Shown: one piece after another, positions 1-6,413 of the stretch
Numbering within the stretch: the stretch's first letter is position 1
How the letters are laid out: every line of letters begins with the position of its first letter
Source: an uncultured Alphaproteobacteria bacterium
GTDB lineage: Bacteria > Pseudomonadota > Alphaproteobacteria > Rhizobiales > Pleomorphomonadaceae
Reading direction: 5' to 3'
DNA: 7,860 nt
NCBI GenBank assembly: GCA_937900425.1
Contig: CALCDT010000075.1
Coordinates: 1 to 7,860 of the forward strand
The notes under the pieces: model-generated
What the model saw: only the letters and a program-made list of their open reading frames with translations
What the model was told of the DNA's origin: nothing
The model's database searches: none
Translations under genes and position numbers: made by a program

Positions 1-1010
1 GCCTCGCCGCCACGGCGCTGGCGCCGGTGGCGGCGGCGTGGGGCGCTCTGGCGGGGCGGCGGATGGCGAGAGGCGGGACCCGTCTGCCGGTTCCTGTGAT
101 CTGCGTCGGCAATTTCGTCGCCGGCGGCGCCGGCAAGACCCCGACCGCACTCGCGCTGGCGCAGCTCGCGAAAGGTCTCGGCCATCGCCCGGTCTTTCTG
201 ACCCGGGGCTACGGCGGCCGGCTCGAGGGGCCGCTGACGGTCGATCCCGCCCGTCACCGCGCCGCCGACGTCGGCGACGAGCCGCTGCTCCTCGCCGAGG
301 TGGCGCCGGTGATCCTCGCCCGCCGCCGCGACGAGGCCGGAGCGCTGATCGAGGCGAGCGGGGCGAGCCTCGTCGTCATGGACGACGGCTTCCAGAATCC
401 GGCAGTGGAAAAGAATCTGAGCCTCGTCGTCGTCGACGGCGCCCGCGGCCTCGGCAACGGCCAGGTGATGCCCGCCGGGCCGCTGCGTGCTCCGCTCGAT
501 GTCCAGCTCGCCCGAGCCGACGCTGTGCTGGTGATCGGGGAGGGGACGGCCGGCGACGAGGCCGCATTGCGTGCCGAGGCGGCGGGCAAGCCGGTGCTGC
601 GGGCCGCTCTGGTGCTGCGTGAGGGGGCCTGGCAGGGTCCGCCGCTTCTCGCCTTCGCCGGCATCGGCGATCCGGAAAAATTTTTCGCCTCGCTGCGCGG
701 CGCCGGCGCTGACCTCGCCGCGACGCGGGCCTTTGCGGACCATCACGTCTTCGGCGAGGCCGAGGCGCGCGACCTGCTTTCGGTGGCGGAGGCGCGGGGA
801 TGGACGCTGGTGACCACCGCCAAGGACCACGTCCGCCTCGGCGGAGACACGAGCGGGGCCGGTGCAGTTGCCGGTGCCGGTGATGGTGCCGTGGGCGGGA
901 CGGGCGGCGCGCTGGCGGCGCTTCACGCCGCGGCGCTGGTCGCCGACGTCGATCTCGTCTTCGCCGACGACGGCGCATTTCTGAGGGAACGGCTCGCGGC
1001 GATGCGCTGA
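1..1010 (+). CDS. lpxK: Tetraacyldisaccharide 4'-kinase LpxK, 5' end cut by window edge
   Basis: LpxK phosphorylates the 4' position of the tetraacyldisaccharide-1-phosphate precursor of lipid A, using ATP at the cytoplasmic face of the inner membrane. The reading frame is open from base 3 and starts beyond the left edge. The GTG at 27 is internal, because the preceding residues (LAATALAP) continue the usual hydrophobic N-terminal segment. The P-loop GGAGKTPT lies near residues 41-48 of the visible protein. DDGFQN at 381-398 is the catalytic Asp/Walker-B-like motif, with Asn where many enterobacterial proteins have His. FADHHVF (DHH at 738-746) and TTAKDHVRL are the C-terminal signatures. A Gly/Ala-rich low-complexity stretch encoded by about 838-920 follows KDHVRL and looks like an insertion. 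The gene ends 36 bases from the convergent DUF2093 stop. In related genomes waaA often lies just upstream, but this is not visible here. Confidence 0.96.
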   Translation, partial: LAATALAPVAAAWGALAGRRMARGGTRLPVPVICVGNFVAGGAGKTPTALALAQLAKGLGHRPVFLTRGYGGRLEGPLTVDPARHRAADVGDEPLLLAEVAPVILARRRDEAGALIEASGASLVVMDDGFQNPAVEKNLSLVVVDGARGLGNGQVMPAGPLRAPLDVQLARADAVLVIGEGTAGDEAALRAEAAGKPVLRAALVLREGAWQGPPLLAFAGIGDPEKFFASLRGAGADLAATRAFADHHVFGEAEARDLLSVAEARGWTLVTTAKDHVRLGGDTSGAGAVAGAGDGAVGGTGGALAALHAAALVADVDLVFADDGAFLRERLAAMR

Positions 1011-1046
1011 TCCAGGTCTCCGCCGATCGGGGCGAGGGCCGGCCGA

Positions 1047-1268
1047 TCAGCGGCCGCGGGCGCGGCGCTCGGCCTCCAGCGAGGCGGCGGCGTCGACATA
1101 GGCTTCCTGGCGGGCGACCGACCAGTAGCGCAGGTCGTGCGGCAGCAGGATCGGCTGGCCGGTGACGGCGCAGCGCACGAAGGCCCCCGGCTTGACCACC
1201 TGGAAGTCGCCGTCGAGATATTCGATCACGGCTTCGCCGCCACGGCCGGGGAAATCCATCCGGTTCAT
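1047..1268 (-). CDS. DUF2093 family small conserved protein
   Basis: This 73-residue protein of unknown function matches the DUF2093 pattern found in alphaproteobacteria. Visible hallmarks are EAVIEYLDGDFQVV (residues 12-25), FVRCAVTGQPI (30-40) and LRYWSVARQEAY (46-57). No membrane segment or signal peptide is present. The start chosen is the ATG at 1268: it gives the usual family length and has a GAGAGG about 10 bases upstream. The frame stays open to an ATG at 1397 that overlaps the antiporter stop as ATGA. That would add 43 residues of Arg/Gly-rich sequence that does not look like family sequence, so it was not used. The gene converges on lpxK, a pairing often seen in Hyphomicrobiales. 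Function cannot be stated. Confidence 0.87.
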   Translation of the reverse strand: MNRMDFPGRGGEAVIEYLDGDFQVVKPGAFVRCAVTGQPILLPHDLRYWSVARQEAYVDAAASLEAERRARGR

Positions 1269-1393
1269 CCTGTCCGATCCTCTCGATCCGGCCTCGCGCC
1301 CCGCGTCGCCGCGGCCGGCGCGCCGGACGAAACGTCGGCCGCGGCCACTCGCCGGCAATGTCGTCGATGTGCCGGGCGGTTTCAAGGCCATGG

Positions 1394-3186
1394 TCATTCC
1401 GCCGCCGCGGCCGGGCCGGTGCCTTTGCCCTTGCGATGGCCCTTGCGGTGGCTGGCGACCAGCTCGAGGGCGCCCTCCATGTCGCCGTCGACCTCGAGAG
1501 CGAGGCGTTCGGCGTCGAGCCGGCGCACCTCGGTCTCGATCTCGCGCACCCGTTCGGGCGGCGTGCCGAGTTCGGCCAGAGCCTGCCGGCCGAAGACGAG
1601 GCCGGATTCGACCGTCTCGCGGATCTGGAAGTCGACGCCGGAGCGGACCAGCTCGACCGCGTGGAGCCGGTCGCGCGCCCGGCAGAAGATCCGGGCCTGC
1701 GGGAAGTCGGCGCGGATCACCTCCACGGCCTTCAGCATCACCGTCGGCGATTCCATGCAGAGCGCGATCAGCCGGGCGTCGGCGCAGCCGGCGGCCCGCA
1801 GCACGTCGGCCCGTGCCGCGTCGCCGTAGTAGACCTTGAAGCCGACCTTGGACGCCTCCCGGATCCGGGCCGGTGAATTGTCGAGGGCCGTGATCTCGAT
1901 GCCCTCGGCCTCCAGCATCTGGGCGACCATCCGCCCGAAGCGGCCGAAGCCGATGACGACGACCCGGGCCCTCGCGTCCTCGAAGCTCTCGACCGTCTCC
2001 TCGGCGACGCCGCGCCCGCGCAGCGCCGCCGCCGCCCGGTCGAAGGCGAGGGTGACGAGCGGCGTCAGTGCCATGGTCACCACCACCACCGCCGAGAGGA
2101 TGCTGGAAAGCGCCGGGGCGAGAGCGCCGCGGCGACCGCGGCCGAGAACAGCACGAAGGCGAATTCGCCGGCCTGCGGCAGCGTCGCGCCGATCAGCAGC
2201 GCGTCGGCGTTGGACGAGCCGAACAGGCGCGACAGCAGGTAGAGCACGCAGCCCTTGATCACCATGGTGGCGAGCGCGAGGCCGAGCACCAGATGCCAGG
2301 AGGCGAGCAACAGTGGCACGTTGAGCGTCATGCCGACGCCGATGAAGAAGAGGCCGAGCAGCAGGCCGCGGAATGGTTCGAGGTCGGCCTCCAGCGTGTG
2401 GCGGAAGTTCGATTCCGACAGGAGCACGCCGGCGAGGAAAGCGCCCATCGCCATCGACACCCCCACCACCTCCATCAGCGAGGCGGCGCCGAGCACCACG
2501 AGCAGGCCGGCGGCGGTCATGATCTCGCGGGCGTTCGCCCCGGCGAGGACGCGGAACACCGGGTTGAGCAGATAACGCCCGGCCAGCACCACGGCGCCGA
2601 CCGCCCCGGCGATCGCTACCACCTCGGCCAGCGCCGGCAGCAGCCCCTCGTCGATGCGGGTGCGCGGCGACAGCAGCGAGGCCAGCGTCAGCAGCGGTAC
2701 GATCGCCATGTCCTGCAGCAGCAGGATCGAGAAGGCGCGCCGGCCGAAGGGCAGGGCGGCGTGGCCGCGCTCCTGCAGCACCTGCATGGCGAAGGCGGTC
2801 GACGACAGGGCGAGGCCGGCGCCGGCGATGACGCCGGCGCGCGCGTCGAAGCCGAGGGCGTGGAAGACGGCGACGATGATCGCCATCGTCACCGTCACCT
2901 GCAGCGTGCCGAGCAGGAAGATGTCGCGCCGCATCGACCACAGCCGCGACGGCTTCAGTTCCAGCCCGATCAGGAACAGCAGCAGGATGACGCCGAGTTC
3001 GGCGATGTGCAGCACGCCCTCGGCGTCGCCGACGAATTTCAGCCCGTGCGGCCCGATCGCGAGCCCGGCGCACAGATAGCCGAGCACCGAGCCGAGGCCG
3101 AGCCGCTTGAACAGCGGCACGGCGACGACCGCCGCCGCCAGAAAGGCCAGAGGCTCGACAAAGGTGACGATCGCGTCGCTGGCCAT
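1394..3186 (-). pseudogene. KefB/KefC-type CPA2 potassium/proton antiporter, interrupted by a one-base frameshift
   Basis: The product is an inner-membrane monovalent cation:proton antiporter of the CPA2 family (glutathione-regulated potassium efflux type). The start at 3186 (MASDAIVTF) fits the family, although no good ribosome binding site precedes it; a GTG at 3249 would only add Pro/Arg-rich residues. Frame 1 encodes the exchanger domain: LGYLCAGLAIGPHGL near residues 35-49, ALSSTAFAM near 126-134, LLLQDMAIVP near 155-164 with the conserved Gln-Asp, FFIGVGM near 280-286 and PQAGEFAFVLF near 337-347. At about residue 353 the frame must change. The rest is in another frame: LSSILSAVVVV, a last helix, then an RCK/TrkA-N domain (RVVVIGFGRFGRM) and a Lys/Gly-rich tail. 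Restoring one base gives 597 residues, close to the family norm. Both halves are otherwise well conserved, so the break is recent or a sequence error. KefB versus KefC cannot be decided. Confidence 0.88.
2126..2130 (-). other. Likely position of the missing base in the antiporter gene
   Basis: Read on the minus strand, the codons run GTC GCC GCG and then GCG CTC TCG CCC CGG in the first frame, which leaves family-like sequence. One extra G after GCC GCG would give GCG GGC GCT CTC GCC CCG GCG CTT TCC, that is A-A-G-A-L-A-P-A-L-S, which flows into SILSAVVVV. The exact base cannot be fixed because the tract is all G and C. The type is a one-base deletion in a short G run, which is also a common assembly or sequencing error. 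Confidence 0.7.
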
Positions 3187-3271
3187 GACTCGCAGGGGGC
3201 GCGGAGGAGAGGAAGGGCGGACGCGGACGAGCGGGACTCGGTCCGGCACCAGGATAGCGGCATATTAGGCG

Positions 3272-3297
3272 CGTTCCAGGAACGAAGGCCATCGTTC
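3272..3297. repeat. Overlapping short palindromes upstream of the antiporter gene
   Basis: CGTTCC (3272-3277) and GGAACG (3279-3284) form a perfect 6-bp inverted repeat around one base. GAACGA (3280-3285) and TCGTTC (3292-3297) form a second around six bases and share the middle arm. They lie about 85-110 bases upstream of the antiporter start, in the one locally AT-richer part of the 201-base gap after hicB. This could be an operator for the antiporter promoter. It does not fit the alphaproteobacterial LexA spacing (GTTC-N7-GTTC). No convincing -35/-10 pair was found, and the rest of the gap shows nothing recognisable. Confidence 0.35.
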
Positions 3298-3387
3298 ATT
3301 GCGGGGAGGAACGCGCACCGGTTGACGGGATGGCTCCGGACGAAGCCGTCGATCGGTCCGGCAGGCCGCCGGGCGGCTGCTGCGGCG

Positions 3388-3798
3388 TCAGGACGCCGAG
3401 CCGATGGCGGCGCGAGCGGCGCGGGCGAGAAATGCCGACCTCGACGACCCGGTGGCGGCCGCCGCCCGGTCGACCGCGTCGAGCAGTTGCTCGTCGATGG
3501 AGATGTTGACGCGGACCGACTTGCCGGGAAGTTCGACGGGCACGGCGGCGACGATCGCATCGACGAGATCGGCCGAGAAGGCCGGATCGGTCCGCAACTC
3601 CGACAGGCCACGCGGCAGCGGAAGAGTATCGCCGTCCTCGACCATGCCGGCGACGTGGAAGGCGAGGGTCGCGGTCCCCCGGGCGATCGCCTCGTCGAGG
3701 GAGCGACCGCCGGACACGCAGCCGGGAAAATCCGGGAAGGAGATGCCGAATGCGCCGCCGTCTTCGTGGACGAGGGCGATGACGTGCCTGTCGTTCAT
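3388..3798 (-). CDS. hicB: HicB family antitoxin with C-terminal ribbon-helix-helix domain
   Basis: HicB antitoxins neutralise the HicA mRNA interferase by direct binding and repress their own operon. The 136-residue protein has an N-terminal HicB-like partial RNase H fold: IALVHEDGGAFGISFPDFPGC (residues 7-27, in two adjoining strands), then the helix SLDEAIARGTATLAFHVAGM (33-52) and EDGDTLPLP. Residues 94-133 form an Arc/MetJ-type ribbon-helix-helix, with strand SVRVNISID followed by LLDAVDRAAAATG and SRSAFLARAARAA. The start at 3798 was chosen because the HicB fold begins directly after it. The open frame further upstream overlaps hicA and is not family-like. It begins 19 bases after the hicA stop, so the two are one transcript. 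The ribbon-helix-helix should bind the palindrome at 4014-4039. Nothing in this protein looks degraded. Confidence 0.93.
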   Translation of the reverse strand: MNDRHVIALVHEDGGAFGISFPDFPGCVSGGRSLDEAIARGTATLAFHVAGMVEDGDTLPLPRGLSELRTDPAFSADLVDAIVAAVPVELPGKSVRVNISIDEQLLDAVDRAAAATGSSRSAFLARAARAAIGSAS

Positions 3799-3817
3799 GA
3801 CCGCTGCCCTGTTTCCT

Positions 3818-4018
3818 TCACCAAGACCACCCTGCCTGCCGGAAGATCGAACGGAGCGTTCCGATCGGGATTTCGCGAACGCCCATGTCGACGGTGACCT
3901 TGCCGGCCTTGTCCGGATGCACGAACTGAACGCGGTCACCCGGGCCGCGACGCTTCACGACCCAGCCGTCGGCCTGCAGCCGCCGAACGATCTGCCGGGG
4001 AGTGAAGACCGGAGGCAT
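3818..4018 (-). CDS. hicA: HicA family mRNA interferase toxin with catalytic His replaced by Arg
   Basis: HicA toxins are small double-stranded-RNA-binding-fold proteins that cleave mRNA. From the ATG at 4018 the protein has 66 residues, the usual family size. It shows IVRRLQADGW (residues 10-19), QFVHPDKAGKVTV (31-43) and IPIGTLRSIFRQAGW (49-63), which is the diagnostic C-terminal half. The family active site is GSH or GDH, in which His is catalytic. Here it reads GDR (27-29), with Arg encoded by CGC at 3934-3932, one transition away from CAC. There is also one extra residue (Pro26) before it. A GTG at 4033 would add five residues but lacks a ribosome binding site. The ATG at 4018 lacks one too, and the promoter geometry suggests a leaderless message. 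The gene follows tldD by 46 bases. Toxicity is doubtful; the family assignment is secure. Confidence 0.92.
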   Translation of the reverse strand: MPPVFTPRQIVRRLQADGWVVKRRGPGDRVQFVHPDKAGKVTVDMGVREIPIGTLRSIFRQAGWSW

Positions 4019-4039
4019 TGTGTAGAAATACACAATGCC
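4014..4039. promoter_or_regulatory. Perfect inverted repeat at the hicA start, likely HicB operator
   Basis: The arms GGCATTGTGTA (4014-4024) and TACACAATGCC (4029-4039) are exact reverse complements separated by GAAA. The 11-bp match is far longer than expected by chance, and unusually AT-rich for this window. It covers the hicA ATG (4018-4016) and the putative -10 element. HicB proteins with a DNA-binding C-terminus are known to repress their operon through palindromes near hicA. The position, symmetry and the intact ribbon-helix-helix in HicB support an autoregulatory operator. Binding itself is inferred. Confidence 0.8.
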
Positions 4040-4053
4040 GACGAGGTGCTCAA
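4025..4053 (-). promoter_or_regulatory. Candidate hicAB promoter
   Basis: On the minus strand TTGAGC (4053-4048) and TATTTC (4030-4025) are separated by 17 bases. The -35 is a fair match and the -10 is weak (TAT only). The -10 lies inside the inverted repeat, so repressor binding would block polymerase. Transcription would begin about 7 bases further on, at the A of the hicA ATG, which fits a leaderless message and the absence of a Shine-Dalgarno sequence. The -35 lies within 20 bases of the tldD stop. Confidence 0.4.
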
Positions 4054-4064
4054 GGGCGATCCCC

Positions 4065-5489
4065 TCACGTCGCCGTGCCGCCCACCGTCATCGCGTCGAT
4101 GCGCATCGACGGCTGGCCGACGCCGACCGGGACGCCCTGGCCGGATTTGCCGCAGGTGCCGATGCCGGGGTCGAGGGCCATGTCGTTGCCGATCATCTTC
4201 ACGCGGGTCAGCGCGTCGGGGCCGTTGCCGATCAGCATGGCGCCCTTGACCGGCTCGGCCAGCTTGCCGTCGCGGATGACGTAGGCCTCGGTGAGGTTGA
4301 AGACGAACTTGCCGGAGACGATGTCGACCTGGCCGCCGCCCATCGCCGCGGCGTAGAGGCCCTTCTTCACGGAGGCTACGATCTCGCCGGGGTCCCTGTC
4401 GCCGCCGAGCATGTAGGTGTTGGTCATCCGCGGCATCGGCACGTGGGCGTAGGACTGGCGCCGGCCGTTGCCGGTGGAGGTGGTACCCATCAGCCGGGCG
4501 TTCTGGCGGTCCTGCATGTAGCCGACGAGGCGGCCGTCCTCGATCAGCGTCGTGCAGTTCGACGCCGTGCCCTCATCGTCGATCGAGATCGAGCCGCGGC
4601 GGTCGGCGAGGGTGCCGTCGTCGACGATGGTGACGCCCTTCGACGCCACCATCTCGCCCATCAGGCCGGAGAAGGCCGAGGTCTTCTTGCGGTTGAAGTC
4701 GCCCTCGAGCCCGTGGCCGACCGCCTCGTGCAGCAGCACGCCGTTCCAGCCCGGGCCGATGACGACGTCCATGGTGCCGGCCGGGGCGGGCACCGCCTCG
4801 AGATTGACGAGGGCCTGGCGCAGCGCCTCGTCGACCGACCGCTGCCAGCGCTCCGTGGTGACGAAGGTCTCGTAGCCGACCCGGCCGCCCTCGCCGTGCG
4901 AGCCGGCCTCCTGGCGGTCGCCGTCGCCGACGACGACCGAGACGTTGACCCGCACCAGCGGCCGCACGTCGCGCACGCGCATCCCGTCGGCGCGCAGGAT
5001 CTCCACCACCTTCCACGAGCCGGCGAGGGACGCCGTGACCTGCCGCACCCGCGGGTCCTTCGCCCGGGCGTAGGCGTCGATCTCGGCGAGCAGGGCGACC
5101 TTGTCGGCGAAGGGCTGGCCGGCGAGCGGGTTGACGTCGGCGTAGAGCTTGAGGTTGGTCGGCCGCGGCCCGTCGGCGAGCACGCCGGAACGGCCGCGCG
5201 CCACCGCCGAGACCGCGTCGGCCGCCCGCTTCAGCGCCCCTTCCGAAATGTCGTCGGCATGGGCGTAGCCGACCGCCTCGCCGGCGACGGCGCGAAGGCC
5301 GAAGCCCTGCGAGGTGTCGTAGGTCGCGGTCTTGAGCCGGCCGTTGTCGAAGGCCAGCACCTCCGACTGGGAATACTCCACGTAGAGCTCGCCGTCGTCC
5401 GCCCCGGCGAGCGCCCCGGCGACGATGCGGCGGGCGGCGTCGGGGTCGAGGCCGGTGGCGGCGAAGAGGTCGGTCGGGTGCGAGGTCAT
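4065..5489 (-). CDS. tldD: TldD metalloprotease subunit (PmbA/TldD family)
   Basis: TldD pairs with TldE (PmbA) as a cytoplasmic zinc metalloprotease that degrades unfolded peptides and in some species matures microcin B17 or supports CcdA turnover. The 474-residue product has full family length. The zinc motif HEAVGH lies at residues 254-259 and the third ligand Cys in IGTCGKSGQG at about 446. Other family blocks are AFDNGRLKTATYDTSQGFGLRAV in the N-terminal half (about 47-69), TNTYMLGG (356-363) and KFVFNLTEAYVI (394-405). The start at 5489 has GGAG about 7 bases upstream; the open frame beyond it (to 5681) is not family-like. TldE is not in this window, which is normal because the pair is usually unlinked in this group. 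The gene is followed directly by hicA. Confidence 0.96.
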   Translation of the reverse strand: MTSHPTDLFAATGLDPDAARRIVAGALAGADDGELYVEYSQSEVLAFDNGRLKTATYDTSQGFGLRAVAGEAVGYAHADDISEGALKRAADAVSAVARGRSGVLADGPRPTNLKLYADVNPLAGQPFADKVALLAEIDAYARAKDPRVRQVTASLAGSWKVVEILRADGMRVRDVRPLVRVNVSVVVGDGDRQEAGSHGEGGRVGYETFVTTERWQRSVDEALRQALVNLEAVPAPAGTMDVVIGPGWNGVLLHEAVGHGLEGDFNRKKTSAFSGLMGEMVASKGVTIVDDGTLADRRGSISIDDEGTASNCTTLIEDGRLVGYMQDRQNARLMGTTSTGNGRRQSYAHVPMPRMTNTYMLGGDRDPGEIVASVKKGLYAAAMGGGQVDIVSGKFVFNLTEAYVIRDGKLAEPVKGAMLIGNGPDALTRVKMIGNDMALDPGIGTCGKSGQGVPVGVGQPSMRIDAMTVGGTAT

Positions 5490-5659
5490 CGGCGCGTCTC
5501 CGCAGGGCTGTCGTTGCAGCGGAAGATAGGGAAGGACAAGGCGACTTGCACGCCCCGCGGTGAGTGGGACTTGCTGAAAGGAGCGCCGGGCATCGGGTGG
5601 GGTCGGGGCGCCGGGAATGAGGAGTTCCGCCTCTTCCTGGCGATCAAGGTGGTGGCGAC

Positions 5660-5717
5660 TGTCAGAAGTCAGCTCTGACAATCAAGGCGTCCAAGTACCT
5701 TCGCGCAAAGTCAGAAG
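5660..5717. repeat. Inverted and direct repeats of TGTCAGA in the gap upstream of tldD
   Basis: TGTCAGA (5660-5666) and TCTGACA (5674-5680) form a perfect 7-bp inverted repeat around seven bases. GTCAGAAG occurs at 5661-5668 and again at 5710-5717. ATCAAGG also occurs twice, at 5643-5649 and 5681-5687. They sit in the least GC-rich part of the 254-base gap (5490-5743), after the PPOX gene stop and about 170-230 bases before the tldD start. There is no T-run after the hairpin, so a simple terminator is not supported; a regulator site is possible. The remainder of the gap shows no gene. Confidence 0.4.
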
Positions 5718-5743
5718 CTCCACCCTGCGAGGTGAGAAGCGCC

Positions 5744-6355
5744 TCAATAAAGCGTCGCCTCGTAGCGCGCGATCATCTCGTCCTGGGTCTCGGCCTTGGC
5801 CGCCAGCCCGAGCTGGTCCTTCATCATCTCGGCCATCGACGGCAGCACGGACCGCTCCACCCGGGCGGCCGGGTCCCACAGCCGGCTGCGCATCAGCGCC
5901 TTGGCGCAGTGGAGATAGGCCTCGCGCACCGTGATCCTCAGCGCGGTCTTCGGCGCCCGCTCGCCGACCGCGAAGCGGGAAAGCAGCGCCGGATCGGTGT
6001 CGATCGCCGCGGTGCCCTGCACCCGGAGCGTCTCGTCGACGCCGGGGACGAGGAACAGCAGGCCGACGCCCGGATGGGCGACGACGTTGAGCAGCGTGTC
6101 GATGCGGTTGTTGCCCGGCCGGTCCGGCAGCAGCAGGGTGCGATCGTCGGCGATCTCGACGAAGCCCGGCGCGCCGCCGCGCGGCGTGACGTCGCCGAGC
6201 CCGTCCGGCCCGGTCGAGGACAAGACGGCGAAGGGCGACAGCGCGATGAAGCGGCGGCAGTGCGGGTCGAGGTGCGAGAGGACCTTGTCGCGCGAGCGCG
6301 GATTGGGCGAGCCATAGAGAGCGCGCAACGTCTCGGCGTCGGTGATGGTGGTCAT
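5744..6355 (-). CDS. MSMEG_1061-type FMN-dependent PPOX-fold flavoprotein
   Basis: This 203-residue cytoplasmic protein belongs to the split-barrel pyridoxamine 5'-phosphate oxidase superfamily. It most resembles the MSMEG_1061/DR_2398 (TIGR04025-like) group, whose substrates are unknown. The core is very typical: GDVTPRGGAPGFVEI (residues 54-68), DDRTLLLPDRPGNNRID (70-86), GVGLLFLVPGVDETLRVQG (96-114), and the C-terminal HCAKALMRSRLWDP (149-162). The Arg/Gly and PDRPGNN segments are the expected FMN-contacting parts. The start at 6355 gives the usual family length and has AGGA about 9 bases upstream. It follows the TonB-C-like gene by 58 bases and could be cotranscribed. It should not be called PdxH, because it lacks that enzyme's organisation. 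Confidence 0.92.
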   Translation of the reverse strand: MTTITDAETLRALYGSPNPRSRDKVLSHLDPHCRRFIALSPFAVLSSTGPDGLGDVTPRGGAPGFVEIADDRTLLLPDRPGNNRIDTLLNVVAHPGVGLLFLVPGVDETLRVQGTAAIDTDPALLSRFAVGERAPKTALRITVREAYLHCAKALMRSRLWDPAARVERSVLPSMAEMMKDQLGLAAKAETQDEMIARYEATLY

Positions 6356-6413
6356 GAAGTCCGTTCCTGACGTCTCTGCGGAAGCTATGCCGATGCCGGG
6401 CGGCGGTGGGGTG

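Noticed and set aside
1040..1056. CGGCCG-ATCAG-CGGCCG hairpin between lpxK and DUF2093 as a two-way terminator
   Set aside because: The stem is only 6 bp, GC-only, overlaps the DUF2093 stop, and no T-run follows on either strand.
2100..2140. Programmed ribosomal frameshift in the antiporter gene
   Set aside because: No slippery heptamer is present, the family is not known for frameshifting, and a simple one-base loss in a G/C run explains the data.
3272..3297. LexA/SOS box upstream of the antiporter
   Set aside because: GTTC and GAAC elements occur, but not with the GTTC-N7-GTTC direct-repeat spacing used by alphaproteobacterial LexA.
3334..3360. CCGGAC/GTCCGG stem after hicB as a terminator
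   Set aside because: The loop is 14 bases, the stem 6 bp, and there is no T-run on the minus strand.
2068..3897. Long plus-strand open frame of 609 codons opposite the antiporter and hicB
   Set aside because: It is rich in Gln, His, Arg and Asp, has no fold-like pattern, and lies antisense to well-recognised genes. Such open mirrors are expected in very high-GC DNA.
4035..5678. Plus-strand open frame of 547 codons opposite tldD
   Set aside because: It mirrors the tldD coding strand and its composition (Val, Ala, Asp, Gly, His) follows from the tldD codons. TldD on the minus strand explains the region completely.
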